From contig NZ_CP114887.1 of NCBI RefSeq assembly GCF_028747805.1, forward strand, positions 613,501-677,500: 64,000 nucleotides of DNA, given 5' to 3'. Below, piece after piece: positions 17,707 to 26,063 of this stretch. The notes below the pieces were generated by a model, which was not told where the DNA came from, made no database searches, and saw only the letters and a list, made by a program, of their open reading frames with translations. Made by a program: the position numbers and the translations under genes. This DNA is from Solibacillus daqui. GTDB lineage: Bacteria; Bacillota; Bacilli; Bacillales_A; Planococcaceae. Within the stretch, counting starts at the first letter, position 1, and the number at the start of each line of letters is the position of its first letter.

Positions 17707-19494
17707 GTGCACATAAAAAAAATCAGCTTGCTGTTTTTCATTTTTATGATTTCTTTTTTTACAATTCATAGCTCAAAAACACAAGCAGCATCTATTTCAT
17801 TTACAGATGTATCTTCAAAGAATCCAGCATATGGAGAAATTATGTACCTCGTAAATTTAGGGGTGTTGGAAGGCTCCTTTGAAAATGGGAAGCGTGTATT
17901 TAAGCCAACTGAACAAGTGACACGTGGACAAGCAGCAAAAATGGTCGTAGTGGCAGCAGGAAAAACGCCATTAGTCGTTGAGAAATCTTCGTTCACAGAT
18001 ATTGATGTAAAAACCAATGCAGCATTATCAGGCTACGTTGAACAAGCAGTGCAGCTTGGTTATTTCAGTGAGTATTCTCCAGGCAAATTTGAACCAAAAA
18101 TTCCACTAACTCGTACTGAAATGAGTAAAGTGCTTTCATTAGCATTCAATTTAAATGTAGACCAAACAGCCAATTTAACAATACCATTTACGGATGTTGC
18201 CAAAAGCGATCCATACTATAAATATATTTCCTCAATTTACTACAACGGGATTACTAATGGAACACATAATTCCACAAAATACAGTGCCAATGAACCGGTA
18301 ACGAGAGCGCAATTTTCATCATTTGTTGCGCGTGCAGCATCAGATACATACCGATTAAAATTACCGGTACAGGATGTATCTAATACGAATCCAGATCCTA
18401 CAAAAGCGATTGGTAAAGTTTTTGTTACGGTGGACGGGTTAAATATTCGTTCTTCTGCTACAAGTACCAATCAATCGAATATTGTAGGGAAAGCCAATAC
18501 AGGGAAAGAGTTTTCAGTTTATGAAGATCAAGGTTATTGGTTGAAGGTCGCATATAACGGAAAAATGGCTTTTGTGGCGAAGGAATTTACGAAAACGGCT
18601 GAGCAGCTAGAGCAAGAATTAGAGCAGGAACAAGAAATAGAGCAAGAGGTAGAACAAGCCGAAGATAATTCTAATCCACAAGAAACACCTGATGCTGAAG
18701 AAAATAACGAAGAACAACCTAATGAGCAGCCTAGTACAGTAGGGATAGCTACAATCAATGATTTAGTTATTCGTGAAAAGAACGATGCAGCTTCCAAATC
18801 GTTAGGGAAGATCAGTCGTGGAACAGTAGTGGATGTTCAGTCGATTAACGGAGCATGGGTTGAAGTATCGTATAATGGGATAAATGGCTTTATTGAAAAA
18901 CGCTTTATACGATTAAAAAATAACGAAGATAGCCCAGTAAAAAACCGAATTATTGTACTCGATCCGGGCCATGGTGGTAAAGATGTAGGGGCAATAAACG
19001 AAATATCAAAAACAACAGAAAAATCAATTGTATTAAAAGTAACGACTTTAGTGAAAGAAAAGCTAGCTGCAGATGGGGCAATTGTGCATATGACACGTAT
19101 AGATGATACGTATCCATCATTGGATGACCGTATCCTATTCGCTAAAGATAAATATGGTGAAATGTTTATTAGTATTCATGTTAATAGTTCTGACAATAAA
19201 TCAGCAAGTGGAACTGAAACCTACTACAGCGTTTCTTCAAACGTGAATGAAAAAGAAGATCAAGTATTGGCGACAAATATCAATAATCTAATTGTAAAAA
19301 ACGCAAATATGAGAGATCGTGGAGTAAAACGTGCTGATTTTAAAGTCATTAAAGGCTTAACAATTCCTGCCGTATTAGTGGAATTAGGCTTTATTAAAAA
19401 TGATCAGGATCATGCAAAGTTAATAGACGATACATACGTCGAAATTTTTGCAGATTCGATTTATCAAGGCATCGTTGAATACTATGCGAGATAA
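17707..19494 (+). CDS. SLH/SH3 N-acetylmuramoyl-L-alanine amidase
   Basis: A 595-residue exported wall hydrolase. The GTG at 17707 follows AAGGAGG by 9 bp; the signal peptide ends near TQA-AS. Three SLH domains (~30-215) are followed by one bacterial SH3 domain (~235-295), an acidic Gln/Glu linker (~300-345), a second SH3 domain (~350-400) and a C-terminal Amidase_3 domain (~415-595). The amidase shows zinc-ligand motifs IVLDPGHGGKD (His), the KTTEKS glutamate, SIHVNSS (His) and the catalytic Glu in VLVELGF. It cleaves the MurNAc-L-Ala bond of peptidoglycan and is held to wall polymer by SLH. Confidence 0.93.
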   Translation: MHIKKISLLFFIFMISFFTIHSSKTQAASISFTDVSSKNPAYGEIMYLVNLGVLEGSFENGKRVFKPTEQVTRGQAAKMVVVAAGKTPLVVEKSSFTDIDVKTNAALSGYVEQAVQLGYFSEYSPGKFEPKIPLTRTEMSKVLSLAFNLNVDQTANLTIPFTDVAKSDPYYKYISSIYYNGITNGTHNSTKYSANEPVTRAQFSSFVARAASDTYRLKLPVQDVSNTNPDPTKAIGKVFVTVDGLNIRSSATSTNQSNIVGKANTGKEFSVYEDQGYWLKVAYNGKMAFVAKEFTKTAEQLEQELEQEQEIEQEVEQAEDNSNPQETPDAEENNEEQPNEQPSTVGIATINDLVIREKNDAASKSLGKISRGTVVDVQSINGAWVEVSYNGINGFIEKRFIRLKNNEDSPVKNRIIVLDPGHGGKDVGAINEISKTTEKSIVLKVTTLVKEKLAADGAIVHMTRIDDTYPSLDDRILFAKDKYGEMFISIHVNSSDNKSASGTETYYSVSSNVNEKEDQVLATNINNLIVKNANMRDRGVKRADFKVIKGLTIPAVLVELGFIKNDQDHAKLIDDTYVEIFADSIYQGIVEYYAR

Positions 19495-19522
19495 TTAATA
19501 AGATAATGTATTTTGAAGGGAA

Positions 19523-19558
19523 GGGGCTGTCCAAAGTGAATACTTTTTGGACAGCCCC
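19523..19558 (+). repeat. Perfect 13-bp hairpin, member of a dispersed hairpin family
   Basis: GGGGCTGTCCAAA (19523-19535) pairs with TTTGGACAGCCCC (19546-19558). No T run follows, so classical termination is uncertain. The sequence resembles hairpins at 13983, 43268 and 58972 (a -TGTCC-AAAAGT- left arm and -ACTTTTTGG- right arm). Confidence 0.7.
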
Positions 19559-19985
19559 TCCTGCGGTTACTCGTCGCAAAGCGTTTGTCAACGCTTTGAA
19601 GCCATGCCCCCAGAAAAGCGTCCCCCGTAACGTTGCAAAACGGATTACATTAGATAAATGATCTTAATAAGTTTAAATATTATTTAGATATTATTTTCCT
19701 ATATTTACAATTTACAATTTTGTAACTAAACACCTATATGATCTGACCGATAAAATAGAGAGAAGTATGAAATTCGAAACCATTTAACTTGCTTCAGCAG
19801 GAATCCTTTACTTCTATAAGTGGGGGTGAATGCCAAAGTATGTCCTACATTCAGTGGGGGTTAAACCCTCCGCTGTTAATCCCCCGGCGGATGTCACAGA
19901 TTTCTAGAAGAGTTTTTCGAGCAGCTCGAAAAAAATCTGGACGAGTGTTTGCCGAGACGTAATTGAAATAGAGGAAGGTGTCAGC
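19559..19985. other. Intergenic region with G-rich and palindromic segments
   Basis: No gene is evident. The segment 19790-19960 is richer in GC than its surroundings and contains ACTTCTATAAGT next to GTGGGGGTG, then CAGTGGGGGTT...CCCTCCGCTG, and TTTTTCGAG-CAG-CTCGAAAAA (19911-19931) inside a larger CAGATTT...AAATCTG stem. Such pieces resemble ends of IS200/IS605-type elements, but no transposase or TnpB is present, so this is at most a remnant. A short minus-strand frame overlapping the next start looks spurious. Confidence 0.4.
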
Positions 19986-22900
19986 ATGAAAAAAAATATG
20001 AAGATCGGTTTGATGGCAGGTTTACTTATTACACCAGCAGTTGTCGCGCAGGCAGCACCAGTAGCAGCGGAAGAAACTACACAAGCTAGTATAAATGTCG
20101 AGAATTTTATGCAAGCAAAAGCTACATTTTTAGCGACGACACCACCCGGAAGCATATCAGCTTTATATACAGCAGTGAATAAAGTGAAGTATGCTTACAA
20201 TCGATTGACTGAGCAAGAAAAAGCAGCACTCACTGAAGAGGCAAAAAAACAATATGATAATATTATTACTACGTATACAATTGCGAAAAATATTGATGAT
20301 TTAGTCAAAAAAACAGATACTACAGCCAAGCTATTAGAAGCGATTGTAAGTATAGAGAAGAGCTATAATGTCTTAGGTAGTGCGGATTATCAAAAATTTG
20401 TCATGAACTTTGCGAAGTTAGAGGAATTAAAGGGTTCTGTTCAGCAAGTAGTCAACTTAGAAAATGAGATTGCTAAAATTCCTACTACTGCAGAAACACT
20501 GACGCTAATTGCTAAAATTGTTACAGATTCTAAGGGATTATCACCACTTCAGCGCAAATATTTATCAGCAGAAAATCAAGCGTTATTACCTTCGTGGGAA
20601 CAGACGATTGCAGCGGCATCAAATTTAATTAAAGAAATTGACGCTATTTCGACAACGGCATTTGCCACATGGGGAACTACGAATTTATCAATGAAGGCTA
20701 ACACAGTAAAACAATTTAATACAAAAATTGTTGCCCTTTTAGTGAAGCTAGATAATATTAAGCTAGCATCCATTCCAGCTGAGGTAGATTCAAAAGAGCT
20801 TGTTACAAATAAAGCGCGCTTATTTGCGTTAAAAGATTTTGTAGACATTTCAGCATCTATTTTAGAACTAAATGCAGACTCAGCGCGTGTAGCAGAAACG
20901 CTGGATGCAGCAAAGGTAAAATTAGCTACATTTGAGGGGAAAATAACTGCCAATGCCAATCACTTATCTGGAACAGATAAATTAAATTTACCTCATCTAC
21001 AAACCTTTTTAGATGAATATATTAAAAACTTGGAGCAAGAGCTAACTGCTATTAAAGAGATAGAGGACTTAATTAAAGGCTTAGAAACAAATATGGACTT
21101 GGTCAAATTAGCTGCTGCACGTGAAAAATATAATGCATTGTCTGCAGAGTCTAAAAAGTTCGTATCCAATGCAAGTCAATTAACAACCCTAGAAAATGCC
21201 TATAAAACTGCCTTATCTGTCGTGACGCAAATTGAAGCAATCGAACCAACTGCGAAGGATTTTGCCAAAAAGGTAACAACAGCAAAAGCTGCTTACGATA
21301 AATTGGCGACTGCCGCATTAAAAGAATCCGTAACAAACTATGCCGTATTAGAGGGCTATTTAGCAATCGCGCAATTAATGCAAGACATTGATGCGTTACG
21401 TGTCACGAACAAAAGTTTCCGCCAAGATTATGAAAAAGCTAAAAGCACATTCACAACATTAACGGCAGGGGTAACGCTAGATTCTGAAAGCAATACAGAA
21501 AATCCAGATGCAACCCCGTCAGATGATAAAGTGCTGATTGCCAAGAAGCAGCTGTTAAAGGTGTACGGACCAAAGCTTGATCAATTCGGAATGAGCATAG
21601 CAACGGCAGATCGTATTGATCAGCAAATTGCAGAGCTTGCTTCAAAATCAGGGGAAAGCTTTATGACAGCACTAAAACAGCTTTCAGAAGAATATAGAAA
21701 GCTAGATTCTATTATAAAAAGTCTAATTGCCAAAGCTAACGAATTAAAAGCGTTTGAGAAAGATTACAACGCTTCATTAAAGGTATTTAATTTAATCGAG
21801 CAGCTTCCAGTTAGTTCGGACAAGCAATTTTCTTCAAAAGTAACATCGGCTGAAGCAGCTTATCAGAGATTGACGACGGCGCAAAAGGCGAATGTCTATA
21901 ATTATAACAAGCTAGCTGATGTCCTAAAGGCAGCAACACTTATTTCAAGTATCGATAAGCTACGAACAACAAGTAAAACATTTGAAACGGATGTCAAAGC
22001 GTTACGTGAACAATACGAGGCGCTTAGCGATGAAGAAAAGGCGATTGTGCACAATATTGCGAAGCTCGTTGAAGCAGAAGAAAGCATTGGACTGGCCGAA
22101 AAGGTAATTGAGCTTATTAACCAAGCTGTGCCAACTGCCGAAAATTACCTATCAAAATTAAAAGCAGCTCGAGAGGCATACGATAAGTTAGACCGTTCTA
22201 AGCAAGCAATTGTACTTAATGCGAAGGAATTATTTGAACGAGAGCGAGCGGTAAAACCAATTTTAAAATTAGATAGCGATATTTTAATTTTAGATCCATC
22301 AAATGCCAAAAGCTTTATTTCAAAATATAATTCTGCTCAAAAAGCGTATGAAAAATTATCGATAGTAGACCGTAACCTTTTAGAAAATGCCGGCTTACTT
22401 ACAGGTGAGCTAAAGGAGCTTTATACGGTAATTAATGCCATTGACTCGATTAAAAGCTCAAGTAAAACCTTTGTTTCTGACACGCAAACAGCCCGTAATA
22501 TGTATGAAGCATTAACTCCGGAGCTAAAAGCGAAAGTGTCCAATTACAAAGTATTAACGGATCATGAGTTAAATGTTGCAGGAGGAGCTGCGGTTGATGA
22601 ACAAATTCGTAATTTATCATCCGTTGAACCATTGCAATTTATTGGAAAGGTGAAGGAAGCAAGTGAGGCTTACAAAAAGCTGAGCTCTTCAAATAAAAAG
22701 GCGGTCACTTTAATAAAGGATTTACAAAGCCTAGAGAAGTATATTAAGCCTGTAGAAAAGGTCATTGACGAAATTGAAGGCCTATCAAACCCACGTAATA
22801 ATTTGGCGAAACAATTTTCAAAAGTAAGCACATCTCTACAAAAATTGGATGCGAAACAATATAGCTATATTACGAATATGGATAAATATTCGAACTTAGC

Positions 22901-23402
22901 AAATGTTATTCATGCTTATGAGCTGATTGAAAAACTAAAGCCAAGTGACAAGTATTATGAAGGAAACTTAGAGGCTGCAATAATTGCATACAATAAGCTT
23001 TCAGAAGACGAAAAGAAAAGAGTAACCAATTACTATAAGCTACAAGAGGCACAGCTTAATATTGATGAAACCAACGTAGTGATTAATTTAATCGGTTCGT
23101 TAACAAGTACATCAAGCTCTTATATGGACGATGTAGCAAAAGCAGCCGCGGCATATAAAGCACTCCCTTCTAGCATACGTAAGCAGGTGACTAATTACGA
23201 TGTGCTAAAGCAGGCAGAGAAAAATATTAATGAGGCACAAAAGGTAATAAAACAAATTGGCGCGTTAGACCTGAATGCCAAAAATGCAGAATCCAAAGTG
23301 AAATCTGCAAAAAAAGCATTTGAAAAACTATCGAAGGAACAACAGTCATTAGTAAGTAACTACAATATTCTACAAGCTGCGATTTTAGAGTTTGAGCTAT
23401 AG
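19986..23402 (+). CDS. Large secreted helical-repeat surface protein
   Basis: An 1138-residue exported protein with a signal peptide (~1-27, ending AQA-AP). The rest is built from about 19 modules of ~55-60 residues with the pattern A-x2-AYxKLs-x5-Kx-Vx-NYxxLxxAE, well conserved at AAAREKYNAL, TSAEAAYQRL, KAAREAYDKL, AAIIAYNKL and SAKKAFEKL. Helical prediction by eye is strong. The pattern occurs in wall-bound proteins of other Firmicutes as a spacer. It has no SLH, LPXTG, LysM or transmembrane anchor that I can see, so attachment is unexplained. It contains no cysteine and is Lys/Ala/Glu rich. It may be a stalk or adhesin; its function is unknown. Confidence 0.75.
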   Translation: MKKNMKIGLMAGLLITPAVVAQAAPVAAEETTQASINVENFMQAKATFLATTPPGSISALYTAVNKVKYAYNRLTEQEKAALTEEAKKQYDNIITTYTIAKNIDDLVKKTDTTAKLLEAIVSIEKSYNVLGSADYQKFVMNFAKLEELKGSVQQVVNLENEIAKIPTTAETLTLIAKIVTDSKGLSPLQRKYLSAENQALLPSWEQTIAAASNLIKEIDAISTTAFATWGTTNLSMKANTVKQFNTKIVALLVKLDNIKLASIPAEVDSKELVTNKARLFALKDFVDISASILELNADSARVAETLDAAKVKLATFEGKITANANHLSGTDKLNLPHLQTFLDEYIKNLEQELTAIKEIEDLIKGLETNMDLVKLAAAREKYNALSAESKKFVSNASQLTTLENAYKTALSVVTQIEAIEPTAKDFAKKVTTAKAAYDKLATAALKESVTNYAVLEGYLAIAQLMQDIDALRVTNKSFRQDYEKAKSTFTTLTAGVTLDSESNTENPDATPSDDKVLIAKKQLLKVYGPKLDQFGMSIATADRIDQQIAELASKSGESFMTALKQLSEEYRKLDSIIKSLIAKANELKAFEKDYNASLKVFNLIEQLPVSSDKQFSSKVTSAEAAYQRLTTAQKANVYNYNKLADVLKAATLISSIDKLRTTSKTFETDVKALREQYEALSDEEKAIVHNIAKLVEAEESIGLAEKVIELINQAVPTAENYLSKLKAAREAYDKLDRSKQAIVLNAKELFERERAVKPILKLDSDILILDPSNAKSFISKYNSAQKAYEKLSIVDRNLLENAGLLTGELKELYTVINAIDSIKSSSKTFVSDTQTARNMYEALTPELKAKVSNYKVLTDHELNVAGGAAVDEQIRNLSSVEPLQFIGKVKEASEAYKKLSSSNKKAVTLIKDLQSLEKYIKPVEKVIDEIEGLSNPRNNLAKQFSKVSTSLQKLDAKQYSYITNMDKYSNLANVIHAYELIEKLKPSDKYYEGNLEAAIIAYNKLSEDEKKRVTNYYKLQEAQLNIDETNVVINLIGSLTSTSSSYMDDVAKAAAAYKALPSSIRKQVTNYDVLKQAEKNINEAQKVIKQIGALDLNAKNAESKVKSAKKAFEKLSKEQQSLVSNYNILQAAILEFEL

Positions 23403-23440
23403 CTTTTTCGTTGAATATATGTAAAAATTTGATATTATTG

Positions 23441-23482
23441 AAAGAGCGTCCTTCTATTGATGAAGAGACGTTCTTTCTTTTT
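23441..23482 (+). terminator. Intrinsic terminator
   Basis: AAAGAGCGTC (23441-23450) pairs with GACGTTCTTT (23467-23476) with one G-T pair, followed by CTTTTT. Confidence 0.8.
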
Positions 23483-23526
23483 ATAATATAATTGTATAAG
23501 ATAGTTATTTGAAAAGGAGTGGTTAA

Positions 23527-24585
23527 GTGAAAAAAATATTATTAGCTAGCTCATTTGCGGTATTATTTTGGGGGAGTGTGCAAACACAGAGTTTAGCAGC
23601 GACAACCTCTTTTAGTGATGTACCTGCAAAGCATTGGGCGGCTACTACTATATATGATTTTGTCGCAAAAGGGTATATGCAGGGCTACGAAGATGGCACA
23701 TTCAAGCCAAATCAAACAACTACACGTGGGGAAGCGGCTGTTATCATTGCACGAACGATGGGCATTGATTTAACGACGGACTTTAAGCCAAGCTTTCAAG
23801 ATGTTCCAGAAACGCATCCATATTATAAACAAATAAGTAAATTAACTGAATTAGGCGTGTTACAGGATAGTTACTTTTTTTATCCAAATGCCCAATTAAA
23901 GCGTTCAGAAATATCGAAAATGATTGCACTTGCATATGGGATCGAAGTGGACAATCAAAACAAATCGGGATTCAAAGATTTGTCTAAAAATTTTTGGGCA
24001 AAAGATTATATTGAATCATTAGCTGATGTGTCAATCGTTCAGGGGATAACTGCCAGTAAATTTGAACCAAATCAATATGTAACACGTGCACAAATCGCAT
24101 TACTGACAAAGCGCGGCATGGCATTTAAAGGACAGCTCGAAAAGAAAGACGTAATCTATGATTTTTTACAAAAAGATTATATTTCAACGGTTAACCATTA
24201 TAAAAATTGGGAAACTAAAATTTTTTCTCTCATAAATGATATTCGTTTAAAGAATAATTTGTCGAAGCTATCAATCGATCAGGACTTAACACAGATTTCG
24301 ATTATAAAAGCAAAGGATATGGTGAAACGCAATTATTTTGAGCATTATTCACCATTCTATGGGAACCCATGGGATTTAGCGACGTTATTTGATTATGAAT
24401 ATATTAGTTTTGGGGAAAATATTGCTCGGAATTTTACGTCAGCACAAGCAACTGTCGATGCGTGGATGAAATCACCAAAGCACCGTGCCAATATATTAAA
24501 TAGTCAATATGAGTATATGGGCATCGGAATCGAGAAAACAAAAAGTGGAAAATATTACATAGTTCAACATTTTTCTGCTAAATAA
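23527..24585 (+). CDS. SLH and CAP (SCP/PR-1) domain surface protein
   Basis: A 352-residue exported protein. The GTG at 23527 follows AAAAGGAGTGG; the signal peptide ends near SLA-AT. Three SLH domains (~27-200; TRGEAAVII, KRSEISKMI, TRAQIALLT) precede a C-terminal CAP domain (~230-352). This has the usual ILLxINDIRxxNNLxxL-type helix, the EHYSPFYGNPWD histidine, SFGENIA, and SPKHRANILNSQYEYMGIG. CAP proteins of Bacilli (YkwD type) are secreted; their biochemical activity is not settled. SLH would hold it to the wall. Confidence 0.88.
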   Translation: MKKILLASSFAVLFWGSVQTQSLAATTSFSDVPAKHWAATTIYDFVAKGYMQGYEDGTFKPNQTTTRGEAAVIIARTMGIDLTTDFKPSFQDVPETHPYYKQISKLTELGVLQDSYFFYPNAQLKRSEISKMIALAYGIEVDNQNKSGFKDLSKNFWAKDYIESLADVSIVQGITASKFEPNQYVTRAQIALLTKRGMAFKGQLEKKDVIYDFLQKDYISTVNHYKNWETKIFSLINDIRLKNNLSKLSIDQDLTQISIIKAKDMVKRNYFEHYSPFYGNPWDLATLFDYEYISFGENIARNFTSAQATVDAWMKSPKHRANILNSQYEYMGIGIEKTKSGKYYIVQHFSAK

Positions 24586-24608
24586 TTTCCCAAATATTAG
24601 ACTGTTAT

Positions 24609-24670
24609 ATTACAAAAACATTACACAGGATAATTGCGTGTTGATTATTTTCTGGTTTAATCAATAAATT
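24609..24670 (+). promoter_or_regulatory. WalR-type box and candidate promoter of the SLH-NlpC/P60 gene
   Basis: ATTACAAAAACATTACA (24609-24625) is, on the minus strand, TGTAAT-N5-TGTAAT, a full match to the WalR consensus TGTWAH-N5-TGTWAH. It lies 15 bp before TTGATT (24641-24646), which pairs with TAAATT (24665-24670) at a spacing of 18. This arrangement would allow activation of the wall hydrolase gene at 24819. Confidence 0.6.
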
Positions 24671-24818
24671 TCTGCTTCGTGTTATAAATTTCTTCGGTTG
24701 TGTTATCGGAGTATATCTGATGAACTGTTACAGAAGTGAAAAATTATAGCATAAAATTATGTGTTACTCTATTTGTAGGTTAAATAAACCTTATTTTTCG
24801 GAGGGAGTAACATTTAAC

Positions 24819-25760
24819 GTGAAGAAAAAAATTTTACTGCCGATTTTCGCAGCATTTATGATTTTTGCTGGAACGGCTACTACAACAAACAATTCTGCAG
24901 AGGCAGCATCAATTTCAGAATTAACAGCAACAGCTTCTAAATATATCGGTGTACCATATGTATACGGAGGAACAACAGCTCAAGGGCTAGATTGTTCAGG
25001 TTATACAAAACTAGTATTTAAACAATTAGGCTATACATTAAACCGTACAGCTGCGATGCAATATAAACAAGGTACTTCAGTTTCAAAGGCAAACTTACAA
25101 GCAGGGGATTTAGTATTCTTTAATACATCTGGTGGCGTTTCACATGTAGGTATTTCATTAGGTGGAACTAAATTTATCCATGCTGGTGTAAGTACAGGCG
25201 TTACAGAGGCTGACATTAACACAGCATACTGGAGCAAGCGCTATGTTGGTGCCAAGCGTGTAACAACTTTTGGTGAAAATACAACTGTAGCAGCTGGTGA
25301 ATCGAAAAAAGAGGAAGTAAAAGACGCTGCAATTGATTTTACTGTATATGCTTCACGTGGTGAAGTAGCATTACAATTAGCTGAAGCATTAGGTCTTGAT
25401 ACATCAGATACAACTTCTGTATTCCCAGATGTAAAATCGTCTTCAAAATTTGCAGGGGCAGCGAAGGCATTATATGAGTTAGGTGTTTTCACTGGTGATG
25501 AAAACGGTAAATTTAATCCTGGTTCACCATTTACACGAGCTCAAATGGCAAAAGTCTTAGTTGCTGCATATAAGTTAGAGTTACAAGAACAACAATTAAG
25601 CTTTACAGACGTACCAGCTTCACACTGGGCTTCAAATGATATCTCGATTTTAGCTTCAAATGGCATTACAAAAGGTTTAGGTGATGGCACATTCGGTGTG
25701 AGTAATAATGTAAAACTAGTAGACTTAGCTGCATTTATCGAGCGCGCTCAAAATAAATAA
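24819..25760 (+). CDS. NlpC/P60 endopeptidase with C-terminal SLH domains
   Basis: A ~313-residue exported protein. The GTG at 24819 (VKKKILLPIFAAF) fits the signal peptide and CGGAGGGAG; the longer frame from 24759 would add a non-signal extension. The NlpC/P60 domain (~35-150) has the catalytic Cys in GLDCSGYTK, the His in VSHVGISLG and the third polar residue in FIHAG. It cleaves D-Glu-type cross-peptide bonds of peptidoglycan. Two clear SLH motifs follow (~175-313; TRAQMAKVL, and a degenerate VKLVDLAAFIE at the end), plus a first SLH with RGEVALQLA. A WalR-type box upstream fits control by cell-wall status. Confidence 0.9.
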   Translation: MKKKILLPIFAAFMIFAGTATTTNNSAEAASISELTATASKYIGVPYVYGGTTAQGLDCSGYTKLVFKQLGYTLNRTAAMQYKQGTSVSKANLQAGDLVFFNTSGGVSHVGISLGGTKFIHAGVSTGVTEADINTAYWSKRYVGAKRVTTFGENTTVAAGESKKEEVKDAAIDFTVYASRGEVALQLAEALGLDTSDTTSVFPDVKSSSKFAGAAKALYELGVFTGDENGKFNPGSPFTRAQMAKVLVAAYKLELQEQQLSFTDVPASHWASNDISILASNGITKGLGDGTFGVSNNVKLVDLAAFIERAQNK

Positions 25761-25820
25761 CCAACATAAGTTTTATTATGATAGCTACATAGCTAGATGA
25801 AAATAATAAAGTAAAAGGGA

Positions 25821-25852
25821 CATACTAGTTAATTGCTAGTATGTTTTTTTGT
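25821..25852 (+). terminator. Intrinsic terminator
   Basis: ACATACTAG (25821-25829) pairs with CTAGTATGT (25837-25845), then TTTTTTT. Confidence 0.88.
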
Positions 25853-25940
25853 TTAGATATAGAGTATATGACGATTAAGTTATCAAATCTATTATACTCA
25901 CATTGAGCAGATTCCCTTCTGTATTAAGTGCAGTGCTACT

Positions 25941-25994
25941 TATTTTGGCGGTCTACTGCATGGTGGCATATAGCATGTTAGGTCCACCGAAATA
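25941..25994. repeat. Imperfect 54-bp inverted repeat
   Basis: TATTTTGGCGGT at the left and GTCCACCGAAATA at the right pair with a few mismatches around a CATG...CATG inner stem. It lies between two convergent genes, next to a separate terminator. It could be a small non-autonomous repeat; I did not find a second copy in the window. Confidence 0.4.
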
Positions 25995-26017
25995 ACTTTT
26001 TGCTTTTTGAGATTTAT

Positions 26018-26050
26018 AAAACGCCCGACGGATTTCCTGTCGGGCGTTTT
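26018..26050 (-). terminator. Bidirectional intrinsic terminator
   Basis: AAAACGCCCGAC (26018-26029) and GTCGGGCGTTTT (26039-26050) are a perfect 12-bp inverted repeat just after the stop of the minus-strand glucosaminidase gene. Confidence 0.9.
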
Positions 26051-26063
26051 ATCGTGGGTAGTA

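Noticed and set aside
19904..20155. Minus-strand ORF over the start of the repeat-protein gene
   Set aside because: It is a shadow of the opposite gene's signal peptide and overlaps a palindromic non-coding region.
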